Shown piece after piece: positions 50,468-59,667 of a stretch of DNA of 64,000 bases. The stretch spans positions 1 through 64,000 of the forward strand of contig JAXGMN010000021.1 of assembly GCA_040768665.1 (NCBI GenBank). The letters are read 5' to 3'. The notes under the pieces were generated by a model. It did not search any database and was not told the origin of the DNA. It saw only the letters and a list, made by a program, of their open reading frames with translations. Numbering within the stretch: the first letter of the stretch is position 1; each line of letters starts with the position of its first letter. Origin of the DNA: JABWBD01 sp040768665. GTDB lineage: Bacteria > Planctomycetota > Planctomycetia > Pirellulales > Thermoguttaceae. The translations under genes were made by a program, and so were the position numbers.

Positions 50468-53011
50468 ATGTCGAGGAACCATGCTACTATGCCTCAGCCA
50501 ACCGCCGGGCGGTTGCCGGCGTTCGTCGGTGCGGTTGCGGTCCCGCTGGTCGTGGCGATTGCAGCAGGACAGCCGGAAACAGACAACCACCCGCGCCTCT
50601 CTGCTCAAGGACCGACGACGGAATCTCCGGGCGAAGAAGACAGGGGATCCTCTCGTGGGCAGGAATCGCATGGCGATGGTGATGCTCCTGTTGTCGAGTT
50701 GAAAAGGATCAGGGGCGTTGTCGTTGACGTAGATGGGAAACCGGTCGCGGATGCCCAGGTCTGGCTGCCCGGCAGCAAGGAGCGCAATGAGACGACCGCT
50801 CATGCGCGTGCCGACGAAGAAGGCCGGTTCACGTTGGAAGTGTCCGGGGATCGAGAGTCGCTTCCGGGTGTCTGGGCCTTCGCTCGGAACTATCGGCTGG
50901 CCACGGCAAGCGGGGCATGGGCCCTGTCTGCCGAGAAAGGTGGGCCTCCACTGAGAATCGTCCTCGGCCGGCAAACCGATGCGACGTTTCTCGTGCTGAC
51001 GCCCGATGGGAGGCCGCTGCCCGATGCGTCGGTCGAGCCGTTTCAACTCGATATGAGCCGCGTCCAGGACCGGGGGCGGCCGCCCCAGCCCACGATTCTG
51101 CCCCTAGAAGTACGTCAGCTCGTCGGCGGGACGACCGGAGCGGACGGCCGAGCCCGCCTGTCCGCCGTTCCGCGCGACGGCCTGCGGTCGGTTTATGTAA
51201 CCTCCGAAGCGTACGGCACCTGGTGGCAGTTGCTTGATTCCTCGGAGCCTGTCCCGGCTGAAACGAAGATCCGCCTGCCACCGGCCGGGCGGATCGAGGG
51301 CCGCCTGATCGCCGACGATCCCAAGGTGGCTCGGGGCGTTGCCGTCCTCTTGACGACCCGAGAGGTTGGGTCGGCCAGCTCCAGCGCCGGCAAGGCGGAA
51401 GTGACGTCGGACGACCAGGGCCGCTTTGTGGTTCCGGCGATTGCCATGGGAGCACTGCGCATCCAAGTGCAGGTCGACGAAGGCTTGCCCTATCAGCCTG
51501 AGCTACCGAAGGAACTGACGGTACGGGCTGCCGATGTTACTCGCGTGGAAATCCGCATGGCGCGGGCAGTCCGCATCGAAAGCATCGTGAGGGCGAAGGA
51601 GACGGAGGAACCTCTCGCAGACACTCGGGTCTGGATCCAAATTGGAGCCAATGGTCAAGGGCAGTTTGTCACCAGCGACCAACAGGGCAAGTTCAGCGCG
51701 TATGTCCTGCCGGGCACGATCAAACTGAATCCGATGTTCCGCCTTCCCGACGGCGGGCTGAGAGGGCACAGTTGGCTCGCGAAGACGTTTACCGTGCCGG
51801 CCGGCGTGGAGTGCTTCGAGCTGCCTCCGCTGGAAGTCGACTCCGAGAAGGCAAATCGCCCCGAATTGCCCGCGCGTGCGAAGGATCTGCTTCGCGGAAG
51901 TCTAGCCGCCTTCCTGATGGATCGGGGGGTGCGGCAGGATATCCAATTAACCGATGAGCAACTGTTGAAATACGCGGAGATGCGGAGGAACGAGGCCCAC
52001 GCAGCGGGCGGCGATCCCTTCGGCCGCACGAAGCGATGGGAGGGGTTGAACAAGGCGATCGAAGACATGCTGACGCCGCAGCAGCTCGCCCGGCTCGAGC
52101 AGATACGGCTGCAACGGTTTGGCGTCTATGAATTGGTCATCGCGTGGCAGTTTCCCACCGAGGTTGCCGCCGAACTCCAATTGAGCGACGAGCAGCAGCA
52201 GAAGCTAGCGAAGACCGGGACGCGGAGCCACGAAGCGATATCCGAGCTGAGCGAGCAGTGGCGGGCGATCATGAACGACCGCAGCCTGTCGTCGAAAGAA
52301 CGCGAAGCGAAAACAGCGCCCCTGGAAAAGGAGATGGAACGCTTGCGTCAAGCAAGGTCGGATGAGGTTCTGGCCGTGCTGACGCCCGAGCAGCGAGAGA
52401 AGTTCGAGAAGACGCAGGGGCCGAAGTTCGCGGGATGGGCGTCGCGCCCTGCTCCGCGGGAGATCGATCCGAATATTCGGCCGGACGATTGGTGCATGCG
52501 GTTGATGGAGTACAAGACCGTCCAGAACGACCTCCACTTGACGGGCGACCAACTGGCGAAGTGGCATGCCTTGGAGGAAAAGGCGGAAGCCGTGCTGGAC
52601 CTGATGCGCTATGTCGGCAGTTACGAGGAACAGAGAATGCGCGCCCAACTGGCCCAGACGGCCGAAGGCATTCTGTCGCCCCGGCAAATCGCGCGAATCC
52701 ACGAAATCGAACTGCAGACTCTTGGCGTCGACGCCCTGGACTATCTTCCCGTGGTCGAGGCGCTGGGGATCACCGAACAGCAAAAGGACAAACTGAAGAC
52801 ATTTAAAGCCAACTATGAGAAGACCAACAAAGTGTGGCGTCCGCGCGACGAGGCGACCATCGCCGAGGCCGTTGCCATGCTAACGCCACAACAGCGCACG
52901 CAGTTTGACAAGATGCGGGGGGCAAAATTTGATGTGTCGGCGTTTTGGGCTGAAGTCGTCCAGCGACGCAAAACCGACGCGCCGCAGGCCCATCGTGCCG
53001 TCGACAGGTGA
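50468..53011 (+). CDS. Secreted protein with CnaB-like repeats and Spy-like helical repeats
   Basis: An 847-residue exported protein. After a signal-like hydrophobic segment (residues about 17-34) come three or four carboxypeptidase-regulatory/CnaB-like beta modules (about 75-460: IRGVVVDVDGKPVADAQVWLPG, GRIEGRLIADDPKVARGVAV). The C-terminal half (about 480-840) is helical with repeated motifs of the LTxxQ kind: QLTDEQLLKYAEM, MLTPQQLARLEQI, QLSDEQQQKLAK, VLTPEQREKFEK, MLTPQQRTQFDKM. LTxxQ helices occur in periplasmic Spy/CpxP chaperones. A sensor or chaperone role in the envelope is inference. A small protein gene follows 44 bp later. Confidence 0.65.
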   Translation: MSRNHATMPQPTAGRLPAFVGAVAVPLVVAIAAGQPETDNHPRLSAQGPTTESPGEEDRGSSRGQESHGDGDAPVVELKRIRGVVVDVDGKPVADAQVWLPGSKERNETTAHARADEEGRFTLEVSGDRESLPGVWAFARNYRLATASGAWALSAEKGGPPLRIVLGRQTDATFLVLTPDGRPLPDASVEPFQLDMSRVQDRGRPPQPTILPLEVRQLVGGTTGADGRARLSAVPRDGLRSVYVTSEAYGTWWQLLDSSEPVPAETKIRLPPAGRIEGRLIADDPKVARGVAVLLTTREVGSASSSAGKAEVTSDDQGRFVVPAIAMGALRIQVQVDEGLPYQPELPKELTVRAADVTRVEIRMARAVRIESIVRAKETEEPLADTRVWIQIGANGQGQFVTSDQQGKFSAYVLPGTIKLNPMFRLPDGGLRGHSWLAKTFTVPAGVECFELPPLEVDSEKANRPELPARAKDLLRGSLAAFLMDRGVRQDIQLTDEQLLKYAEMRRNEAHAAGGDPFGRTKRWEGLNKAIEDMLTPQQLARLEQIRLQRFGVYELVIAWQFPTEVAAELQLSDEQQQKLAKTGTRSHEAISELSEQWRAIMNDRSLSSKEREAKTAPLEKEMERLRQARSDEVLAVLTPEQREKFEKTQGPKFAGWASRPAPREIDPNIRPDDWCMRLMEYKTVQNDLHLTGDQLAKWHALEEKAEAVLDLMRYVGSYEEQRMRAQLAQTAEGILSPRQIARIHEIELQTLGVDALDYLPVVEALGITEQQKDKLKTFKANYEKTNKVWRPRDEATIAEAVAMLTPQQRTQFDKMRGAKFDVSAFWAEVVQRRKTDAPQAHRAVDR

Positions 53012-53055
53012 AGCCGCGGCGACTCAATCAGCAACGTATGCTGAAAGGAACGCTT

Positions 53056-53595
53056 ATGGAACCGACTAATCAGTGCGACAGGCATTGGTATCCGAAGCAG
53101 CGAAGCGAGGGCGAAGAAGAAGAGGCGATCCTGACGATCCGCAACAACCATATTCAGGAGTGCGGCACGCCGCCGCAATTGGCGCTTCGCGATGGCACTC
53201 GGACCTGCTACTTCGAGAATGTCTACGGTGAACAGTTCGTCATGCAGTTCGACCGCGACACCGACATCTGCCATTTGTGGAGCGGCGACGTGGGGTGGCA
53301 GGAAGAACTGCGGGTCGAAGAATTCCGTGGAAGGGTGATTGTCCGCTTCGCCCGCACCCGAGCCGAGCGAGAGGCAGAGCCCAAGATGAACAAGCAGTTC
53401 GACCACGGGCTGCCGCGGATGCCGGAAGCCGAAAAGCTCAAGATCAGCCGCGATGTGTCCAGAGCATTACGAGAGCTGTTCGACAAGCCCGCGTTGACCG
53501 ACGCCGAGTGTGAGTATTTGTCGGACGGACCGATGCTCAGCCAGGACGAAATGGAGGTCATCCGGGCCTACTGGAAGATTTGCAGAAGACCATGA
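53056..53595 (+). CDS. Conserved hypothetical protein
   Basis: A 179-residue acidic protein without signal peptide or membrane span. I do not recognise a named family. The middle part (TIRNNHIQECGTPPQLALRDGTRTCYFENVYGEQFVMQFDRDT) is predicted beta-rich and the C-terminal 70 residues helical. AAAGGAA precedes the ATG at 53056 by 5 bp; an alternative GTG at 53008 overlaps the previous stop. It is probably co-transcribed with the CnaB/Spy-like gene and converges on the GH-GT2 gene. Confidence 0.55.
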   Translation: MEPTNQCDRHWYPKQRSEGEEEEAILTIRNNHIQECGTPPQLALRDGTRTCYFENVYGEQFVMQFDRDTDICHLWSGDVGWQEELRVEEFRGRVIVRFARTRAEREAEPKMNKQFDHGLPRMPEAEKLKISRDVSRALRELFDKPALTDAECEYLSDGPMLSQDEMEVIRAYWKICRRP

Positions 53596-53614
53596 AGACT
53601 TCCAAGGCGGCTTG

Positions 53615-56308
53615 TCAATCTGCCGCAGCACCGGAATAGGTCGAGGCCACCGGCTCGCGATCGGGCCTTTCGTCTGATAAAAGCGGGGCTTCCGCAAGCT
53701 GCCTCCAAGGAAGTTCGGTTGTTTCCTGCATTGGGCGGGGATCAAGGGAACTGCCGTCTGCGGATACCGGGTGCAGTCCTGCTTTCGCCGCGGCTCGGGC
53801 GACCAGAGTGGTGACCGCCCGAAGACAGCGGCGGCGGCTGGAAAGGATGACTGCGCCGAGCCCGATCGAGGCTGCCAGGCCGGCTGCGGCTGCCCAACCT
53901 TGGCGGAGGGCCACTGCCAGCGTGGTCCAAGTTCCGATGGTTCCGATCACCGCCCAGGCGAAGTGCGTGAGGTGGACGGCACAGCGGGCGCGGGAGAATC
54001 GGCGGGGCCAGCCGAGTTCCTCGGTGACGGTCCGCACGGTGACGTCGTGCCACCAGTCGCCGACCAGGCGGATGTCCCACTCCGCCCAGTCGTCCTCGAA
54101 GGAGCCGGGCCACCTCGCTCGGCGCGCCTCCTGAACGAGTCGGTCGAGCAACTGCTCGCGGCCGAGGACCTCGTTGCTTTCCCAATAAAGATCGCGGCGC
54201 GCGGTGGAGATCCGCTTCACCGCGCGCGACGGGGCGGCAGGCTCCGTCGCGGGGAACCGACGGCAGCGGATCGCATGGAGATAGCGGTGCCACTCGCGGA
54301 CGACCGGCTGCAGCAGGTAGTTGGCCCACACGACAAAGCGGCACCAACGGGGCGAGCCCGCGGGCAGTGGAGATCGCCATGCGGAGCGGAAGGTTATCAG
54401 CAACGTCACGGTCTCCATGAGCAGCCCGAGCAGGCCCACCGGCGGCAACAGCACTGCCAGAAGCGCCGAGAACATCGCGACGGCATGCCACTCGAGCGAA
54501 GTGACCCATGCCCAAACGCTATAGTCGTTGCGACGATAGATCGTCTGGAACGGCGCCGTGCCGTAGCGCCCGTGGTAAATGACCGGCGCCAGCAGCGGCA
54601 GTCCGACCGCCCCTTCGCCGTAGATGGTTCCCGCCCACCGTGAACGTCCCAGCGGACCAAAGCGGTGCGGATGCTTCAACTGGACCATCGCCTCGGCCTT
54701 GCCGTAGCCCTTCTGCTGGCGCAGGTACGCGCCGATCGTGCTGCGGCGATGGTGCCAGACCATGGCGCCGGGCGCGTAGCCGATCCGGTAACCGGCGTCG
54801 AGGAACCTCCAGCAGATATCGACATCGTCGCCCGCGGCGCGGAACTGGGGATCGAAGCCGCCGAGCGCGAGGAGTTTTTCGCGGTCGAACGCCATGTTGC
54901 ATCCGGGGATATGCTCCGCGACGCGGTCGTCGAGCATGACGTGGCTCGGTCCGCCCGGGCTGGCGGCGACGCATTTTGCCGTCCAGCCGTCGGAAGGGGG
55001 CGGAATGTTGGGCCCGCCGATCGCTTCGACCTCTTGATCCTGCTTCGCCTGGACCAGGTGGAGCAGCCAGTAGTCGTCTGCCACGCAATCGGAATCCGTG
55101 TAGGCGACGATTTCGCCCGTGGCCGCGCGGGCGCCGACGTTGCGGGCCACACTGAGGCCCCGGTTCGACTGGTGGATATATTGGACCGACGGGAACTGGG
55201 CGGCGATTTCGGGGGTACGATCGGTCGAGCCGTCGTCGACGAGAATGACCTCGTAGTCGGGGTACTCGAGGCGCATGAGCGAATCGAGGCAGCCTTCCAA
55301 CGTCGAAGCGCCATTGTAGGAGCAGACGACGACGGAGACTTTGGGGAGATCGTCGCGGGAACTTTCGGGGATCCGGTTCCACACCTGCCGGAGAGTCTCG
55401 GCTGCCGGCTTGGTGGAACGGTCGCGCCGCGTGACGCCGAATGCCCAGTCGTCGATCTGATGCCCGCCGGTAAACCAATCGTCGGTGAACGAGAAGACGA
55501 ACGAGCCGGCGAGGCCGTGGCGGAAGACCTGGCCGATATGCGCCGCGACCATTTCGGCCTGCTGCCGTTCACCCTGGCGAAGAGAATCGACCCCGTACTC
55601 GCCGAGAATCAGCGGCAGGTTTCCCGCGATGTGCTGGAGCCGGTCGAGATAGGCGCCGAGCTTTTGCTGATCGTGCAGATAAACATTGAAGCACCAGAAG
55701 TCGCACTGCGACGGCGTCAGGAACTCGGTGGTGGGAAAACTGACGAAGGTCGCCAGGCATTCGGGCGATTCCTCCTTGACGATCTCCATCAAGCCATCCG
55801 TAAACTTCTCGATTCTCTTGCGGCCGTAGAAGCGGACGACGTCGTTGGGATATTCGTTGACCACGCTAACGGCGAACACGGCCGGGTGTCCGCCAATTTG
55901 TCGGGCGGTCTGTCGCACCCGCTTGCGAGCTTCCTCCTGGGCCGACCAGTCTTCAAAGAAACACCGGTGCTTATCCCATGGGATGTCGACGAAGACTCGC
56001 AACTCGTGGCGAAGCGCCTCATCGAGCAACCACCGCGGCGGCGGGTAGTATACCCGGATCACATTGCCGCCCAACTCGCGGATCGCGGCAAAATCTCGCG
56101 AAAGCTCGGCGGGTTCCGGCAGGGACTCGCCCCGCGAATTGGGCGCAAATGGGCCGTAGCTGAAGCCTTTGACAAACCACTTGTCGCGCCCGAGGCGGAA
56201 GAATTTCCCGTCTGCGCGAACGCGGTCGATGCAGTTCGCAGGCTCTTCGGTGATAGCAGGGGAAAGTCTCTCACAGGATCTGTTCGGAGAGTATTCAGTA
56301 TTGGCCAT
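53615..56308 (-). CDS. Glycoside hydrolase - GT2 glycosyltransferase membrane fusion
   Basis: An 897-residue protein joining a clan-A-like glycoside hydrolase domain (about 35-315; acid E152 in VNEYPND and nucleophile E237 in LGEYGVDS) to a family 2 glycosyltransferase (about 323-560; VSVVVCSYNGAS, VDDGSTD, DSD at 405-407, QQKGYGKAEAM). Membrane helices follow (about 620-690 and 810-850). The architecture suggests a processive or surface glycan synthase with an editing or acceptor-binding hydrolase-like head. The ATG at 56308 is preferred; the frame extends to 56452. The topology would need the GT2 domain on the cytosolic side, so the N-terminal hydrolase domain, which lacks a signal peptide, is probably cytosolic too. 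Confidence 0.75.
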   Translation of the reverse strand: MANTEYSPNRSCERLSPAITEEPANCIDRVRADGKFFRLGRDKWFVKGFSYGPFAPNSRGESLPEPAELSRDFAAIRELGGNVIRVYYPPPRWLLDEALRHELRVFVDIPWDKHRCFFEDWSAQEEARKRVRQTARQIGGHPAVFAVSVVNEYPNDVVRFYGRKRIEKFTDGLMEIVKEESPECLATFVSFPTTEFLTPSQCDFWCFNVYLHDQQKLGAYLDRLQHIAGNLPLILGEYGVDSLRQGERQQAEMVAAHIGQVFRHGLAGSFVFSFTDDWFTGGHQIDDWAFGVTRRDRSTKPAAETLRQVWNRIPESSRDDLPKVSVVVCSYNGASTLEGCLDSLMRLEYPDYEVILVDDGSTDRTPEIAAQFPSVQYIHQSNRGLSVARNVGARAATGEIVAYTDSDCVADDYWLLHLVQAKQDQEVEAIGGPNIPPPSDGWTAKCVAASPGGPSHVMLDDRVAEHIPGCNMAFDREKLLALGGFDPQFRAAGDDVDICWRFLDAGYRIGYAPGAMVWHHRRSTIGAYLRQQKGYGKAEAMVQLKHPHRFGPLGRSRWAGTIYGEGAVGLPLLAPVIYHGRYGTAPFQTIYRRNDYSVWAWVTSLEWHAVAMFSALLAVLLPPVGLLGLLMETVTLLITFRSAWRSPLPAGSPRWCRFVVWANYLLQPVVREWHRYLHAIRCRRFPATEPAAPSRAVKRISTARRDLYWESNEVLGREQLLDRLVQEARRARWPGSFEDDWAEWDIRLVGDWWHDVTVRTVTEELGWPRRFSRARCAVHLTHFAWAVIGTIGTWTTLAVALRQGWAAAAGLAASIGLGAVILSSRRRCLRAVTTLVARAAAKAGLHPVSADGSSLDPRPMQETTELPWRQLAEAPLLSDERPDREPVASTYSGAAAD

Positions 56309-56733
56309 AGATAAAGGCAAGAGCTCCGTCCTTTGCCGGGCCGCTGGTGCACAACGGCCGCAAGATTTCATTGACTGCCCCAGATGCCCCAGATGAGTCG
56401 CAGGCGGTTTGCCCTTCCGTGACCTGCGGATTTCTTGCTGGCGAGCGATCATTATACAAGACCAACAGCAGCCAGCAAGCAGTTTTCGAAAAAGAGCGGC
56501 CGCTTATAAGAAACTCGGTTGCTGCACCCGGCAAAAGGGGTCCGATTTTCACTGACTTTCCCCGCAAAAGCCGGGAGCGGCAACTTGGCTTTGAGATTGT
56601 TTGGAAACGTGTTCTTGATCTAATTTGTCCTGCGCTCATAGACAGAATCCGAGGTGTCGGCAATAATGGGCCTATTCGTGAAGGGCCAGCTACTTTTCGC
56701 GAAGGGCAGGATGCGTGTTTCCGAGGGGTAGAT
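56309..56733. other. Divergent spacer
   Basis: The 425-bp gap between the minus-strand GH-GT2 gene and the plus-strand pseudopilin gene holds no recognised gene or repeat. It should hold both promoters. Confidence 0.5.
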
Positions 56734-57648
56734 ATGCGAAGGCGCCAGTCAGGCTTTACGCTCGTGGAACTATTGGTCGTAATCGCGATCATCGGAGTGT
56801 TGATCGCGCTTCTGTTGCCGGCAGTGCAAGCAGCACGGGAGGCGGCGCGACGAGCGCAGTGCACAAATAATCTCAAACAGATCGGGTTGGGGCTGCACAA
56901 TTACGAGTTGTCGTACAAGCAGTTCCCGTTCGGGGCTGTCTGGAGCTCTCCTTTCGAACGTGGCTCCATTCTGGTCCGACTTCTCCCTTATGTGGAACAG
57001 ACCGCGACGTACGATGCGATTGATTTCCGACAGCAGAGCATTCACAACGCCGTTTTGCCCGGCACGAGCACGAAAGTCGCATCGCAGGTGATCTCCACAT
57101 ATATCTGCCCCAGCGACACCCACGGCAACTATTTCTACCCCGGCCGGGCGCTACACAACTACGCGGCGTCTCGAGGGCCGACGCAGGTGTACGCCAATCC
57201 TGCCTGCTACTGCGATCACCCGTGGCAATTGATGGCCCTGGCATTCGACTTGAACAGCAGGGACTTCGCCGGCCCGTTTACCCGCGCCGGCGTGACCACG
57301 CGGATCAGCGACATCCGGGATGGGCTTTCCAACACGATTTTCTTCGGCGAGGTGCGGCCGGACTGCTCGGAGCATGCCCGCAACGGCTGGCTCGACAGCA
57401 ACAACGGCAACGGCTACTGCACGACGCTGATCCCGATCAACTACGATACGTGCAGCGACACCGCGCCGGATCCGTGCCATCAGCCATGTACTTGGAACAC
57501 CGAGGCCGGTTTCAAATCGGCGCATCCCGGCGGGGCGAACTTTCTGGTTGGGGACGGCAGCGTGACGTTTCTTGCCGAGACGATCGACCATCAAGCGTAC
57601 CAGTACCTGGGAGGGAAGCAGGACGGGCAGGTGGCCAGTTTCAACTGA
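56734..57648 (+). CDS. DUF1559 pseudopilin-like protein
   Basis: A 304-residue protein with a type IV prepilin leader and N-terminal helix (residues 1-35: MRRRQSGFTLVELLVVIAII, cleavage after Gly7, then Phe8 and Glu12 as in pilins) and a DUF1559 domain ending with the planctomycete H-X9-DG motif (HPGGANFLVGDG). It would be processed by a prepilin peptidase and assembled into a pseudopilus or surface layer. Dozens of paralogues per genome are usual in planctomycetes. A GAGGGG site precedes the ATG. Confidence 0.95.
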   Translation: MRRRQSGFTLVELLVVIAIIGVLIALLLPAVQAAREAARRAQCTNNLKQIGLGLHNYELSYKQFPFGAVWSSPFERGSILVRLLPYVEQTATYDAIDFRQQSIHNAVLPGTSTKVASQVISTYICPSDTHGNYFYPGRALHNYAASRGPTQVYANPACYCDHPWQLMALAFDLNSRDFAGPFTRAGVTTRISDIRDGLSNTIFFGEVRPDCSEHARNGWLDSNNGNGYCTTLIPINYDTCSDTAPDPCHQPCTWNTEAGFKSAHPGGANFLVGDGSVTFLAETIDHQAYQYLGGKQDGQVASFN

Positions 57649-57855
57649 GCAACTCCGGTGCATCGCCGCAGTGCGTCCGCCCTCATTTCGCATGATCGTG
57701 ATTCTCGCTGCCGGCGGGAAACGCTCGGCAGGCGCACGGCGGCAAGGTCTTGATCAGCGAATGAGGGGGCTATGCCTGTTGGCTCTTCGGAAGTTGTGGT
57801 TTTCTTGTAGCTTGGGCGTGAGATCTTCGCCAATTCGGCCCTCGGTTTTTTCGCG

Positions 57856-59667
57856 ATGACAAACAAGCTTCGACGTCTGATGCCCTACGCGGTGCGCTAC
57901 AAGGGCACGCTTGCGTTGATCGCGGTGGCGACGATCAGCTCATCCGCGATAGGGGTTCTCCAGCCGTGGCCCATCAAGATTCTCGTTGACCACGCACTGG
58001 GACAAGTGGCGCTACCCGATTGGCTGACGTCCTTTTTTCAGGCGACTCACCTGGAGCCGGCCCGCGGCTGGCTGGTAATCGGCGCCGGGGCCGCCACGTT
58101 GGCGATCTTCTCCGCGAACTCCGCCTTGGACGTCGCGCTCAACTGGGGTTGGATGGCCGCGGGGCAGGGAATGGTCTACGACCTGGCCTGCGACGTCTTC
58201 GCGCGACTACAGCGGCTTTCATTGCGGTTCCACAGCGGAGGCAGCGTTGGCGAATGGCTGGATCGTCTGATGACCGATACCTGGGTGATCTACTCGATCA
58301 CGAGCGACTTGCTCGTTTCTCCGTTCCAGCAACTGCTCACTCTGGTGGGAATCGGCATCGTCGCCTGGTGGTTGGACCCATGGCTGACCGTGGTGTCGCT
58401 AAGTGTCGCGCCGTTGCTGGCTGTTTCGGTCAGGTACTTCGGCCCGCGATTGAAGCAACGGGCAAAATCCGGCCGCGAAGCACAGGCCAACCTCACGCGG
58501 TTCGTTCATCAAACGATTACCTCGATTCCACTGGTGCAGGCCTTCGGGGCCGAACAACGCAATCAGCAGCAATTCAGTCGGTTGGCAGACACTGCCGTGG
58601 CCGTGTCCCAACGCGGAGTGCTCGTCAACAAATCGTTCACGCTCGTCAATGGTTTGAGCAACTCCTTGGGATACGGGCTGGTCGTGTTCTTGGGCGGCAC
58701 TCGCGTGATTGACGGGGCATTGTCCATCGGCAGCCTTCTCGTGTTTCTTTCCTACGTCCGAACCCTTCAGAAGAGCTGGTCCGGCCTTCTCCAGATCTAT
58801 GCGAAGATGAAAACTTCTGAGGCCAGTCTCGAACGCCTTTTTGAAATCCTGGATACCGAGGACCTCGTCGAAGAGGCTCCCGAAGCCAGACCGGTGCCGA
58901 GGAGTTCGGGCTCGCGGGGAGCACGCATCACCTTCGAGCAGGTGACCTGCGGCTACGTTCCGGGCTGTCCCGTGCTCCACGACATCAGTTTGGAGGTATC
59001 TCCGGGGGAAATGATTGCCGTGGTCGGGCCGACGGGTGCGGGCAAGACGTCGCTTGTGTCTCTCGTCCCTCGGTTTTTCGACCCGTGGTCCGGCCGCGTC
59101 TTGTTCAATGGTTTTGATGTTCGCGATGCGCAATTGGACAGTCTGCGAGGACAGATCGCCATTGTCCTCCAGGATCCCTATCTTCTGCCGCTGAGCGTGG
59201 CGGAGAATATCGCCTACGGCCGGCCCGGGGCGCGGCCGGACGAGATCGAGGCCGCCGCACGCGCCGCGCATGCGCACGAATTCATCCAGCAACTCCCTCA
59301 TGGTTATGCAACTCTTGTGGGCGAACGGGGGTCGACCCTTTCGGGCGGACAGAAGCAGCGACTTTCGATTGCCAGGGCGCTCTTGCTCGATACCGACGTG
59401 GTGATTTTCGACGAGCCCACCTCGGCACTCGATGCAACCACGGAGTCACAATTGCTTTTCGCGCTGGAGTCTCTGCGGAAAGGACGGACGACGTTCATCA
59501 TCGCTCATCGCTTGTCAACGATTCGCAATGCCGACCGGATCGTTGTGTTGGACCAGGGCCGCATTGTGGAGACAGGTACGCACGAGGAATTGCTCTCGAC
59601 CGGGCGGTTGTATGCAGAACTGCATGCCGCTCAATTCGGGAACGTCGTCGAGGGGGCGCAGGCATGA
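57856..59667 (+). CDS. ABC exporter, fused permease-ATPase (first of a pair)
   Basis: A 603-residue half-transporter of the MsbA/type IV exporter kind with six membrane helices (about 15-325) and a C-terminal ATPase. Walker A is GPTGAGKTS (391-399), the signature is LSGGQKQR, Walker B is VVIFDEPTSALD and the switch His is in IIAHRLST. All ATP-site residues look intact. Its stop overlaps the next start (ATGA), so the two subunits are made in equal amounts and probably form a heterodimer. The following sulfotransferase-glycosyltransferase gene suggests a glycolipid or glycan substrate. Confidence 0.85.
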   Translation: MTNKLRRLMPYAVRYKGTLALIAVATISSSAIGVLQPWPIKILVDHALGQVALPDWLTSFFQATHLEPARGWLVIGAGAATLAIFSANSALDVALNWGWMAAGQGMVYDLACDVFARLQRLSLRFHSGGSVGEWLDRLMTDTWVIYSITSDLLVSPFQQLLTLVGIGIVAWWLDPWLTVVSLSVAPLLAVSVRYFGPRLKQRAKSGREAQANLTRFVHQTITSIPLVQAFGAEQRNQQQFSRLADTAVAVSQRGVLVNKSFTLVNGLSNSLGYGLVVFLGGTRVIDGALSIGSLLVFLSYVRTLQKSWSGLLQIYAKMKTSEASLERLFEILDTEDLVEEAPEARPVPRSSGSRGARITFEQVTCGYVPGCPVLHDISLEVSPGEMIAVVGPTGAGKTSLVSLVPRFFDPWSGRVLFNGFDVRDAQLDSLRGQIAIVLQDPYLLPLSVAENIAYGRPGARPDEIEAAARAAHAHEFIQQLPHGYATLVGERGSTLSGGQKQRLSIARALLLDTDVVIFDEPTSALDATTESQLLFALESLRKGRTTFIIAHRLSTIRNADRIVVLDQGRIVETGTHEELLSTGRLYAELHAAQFGNVVEGAQA

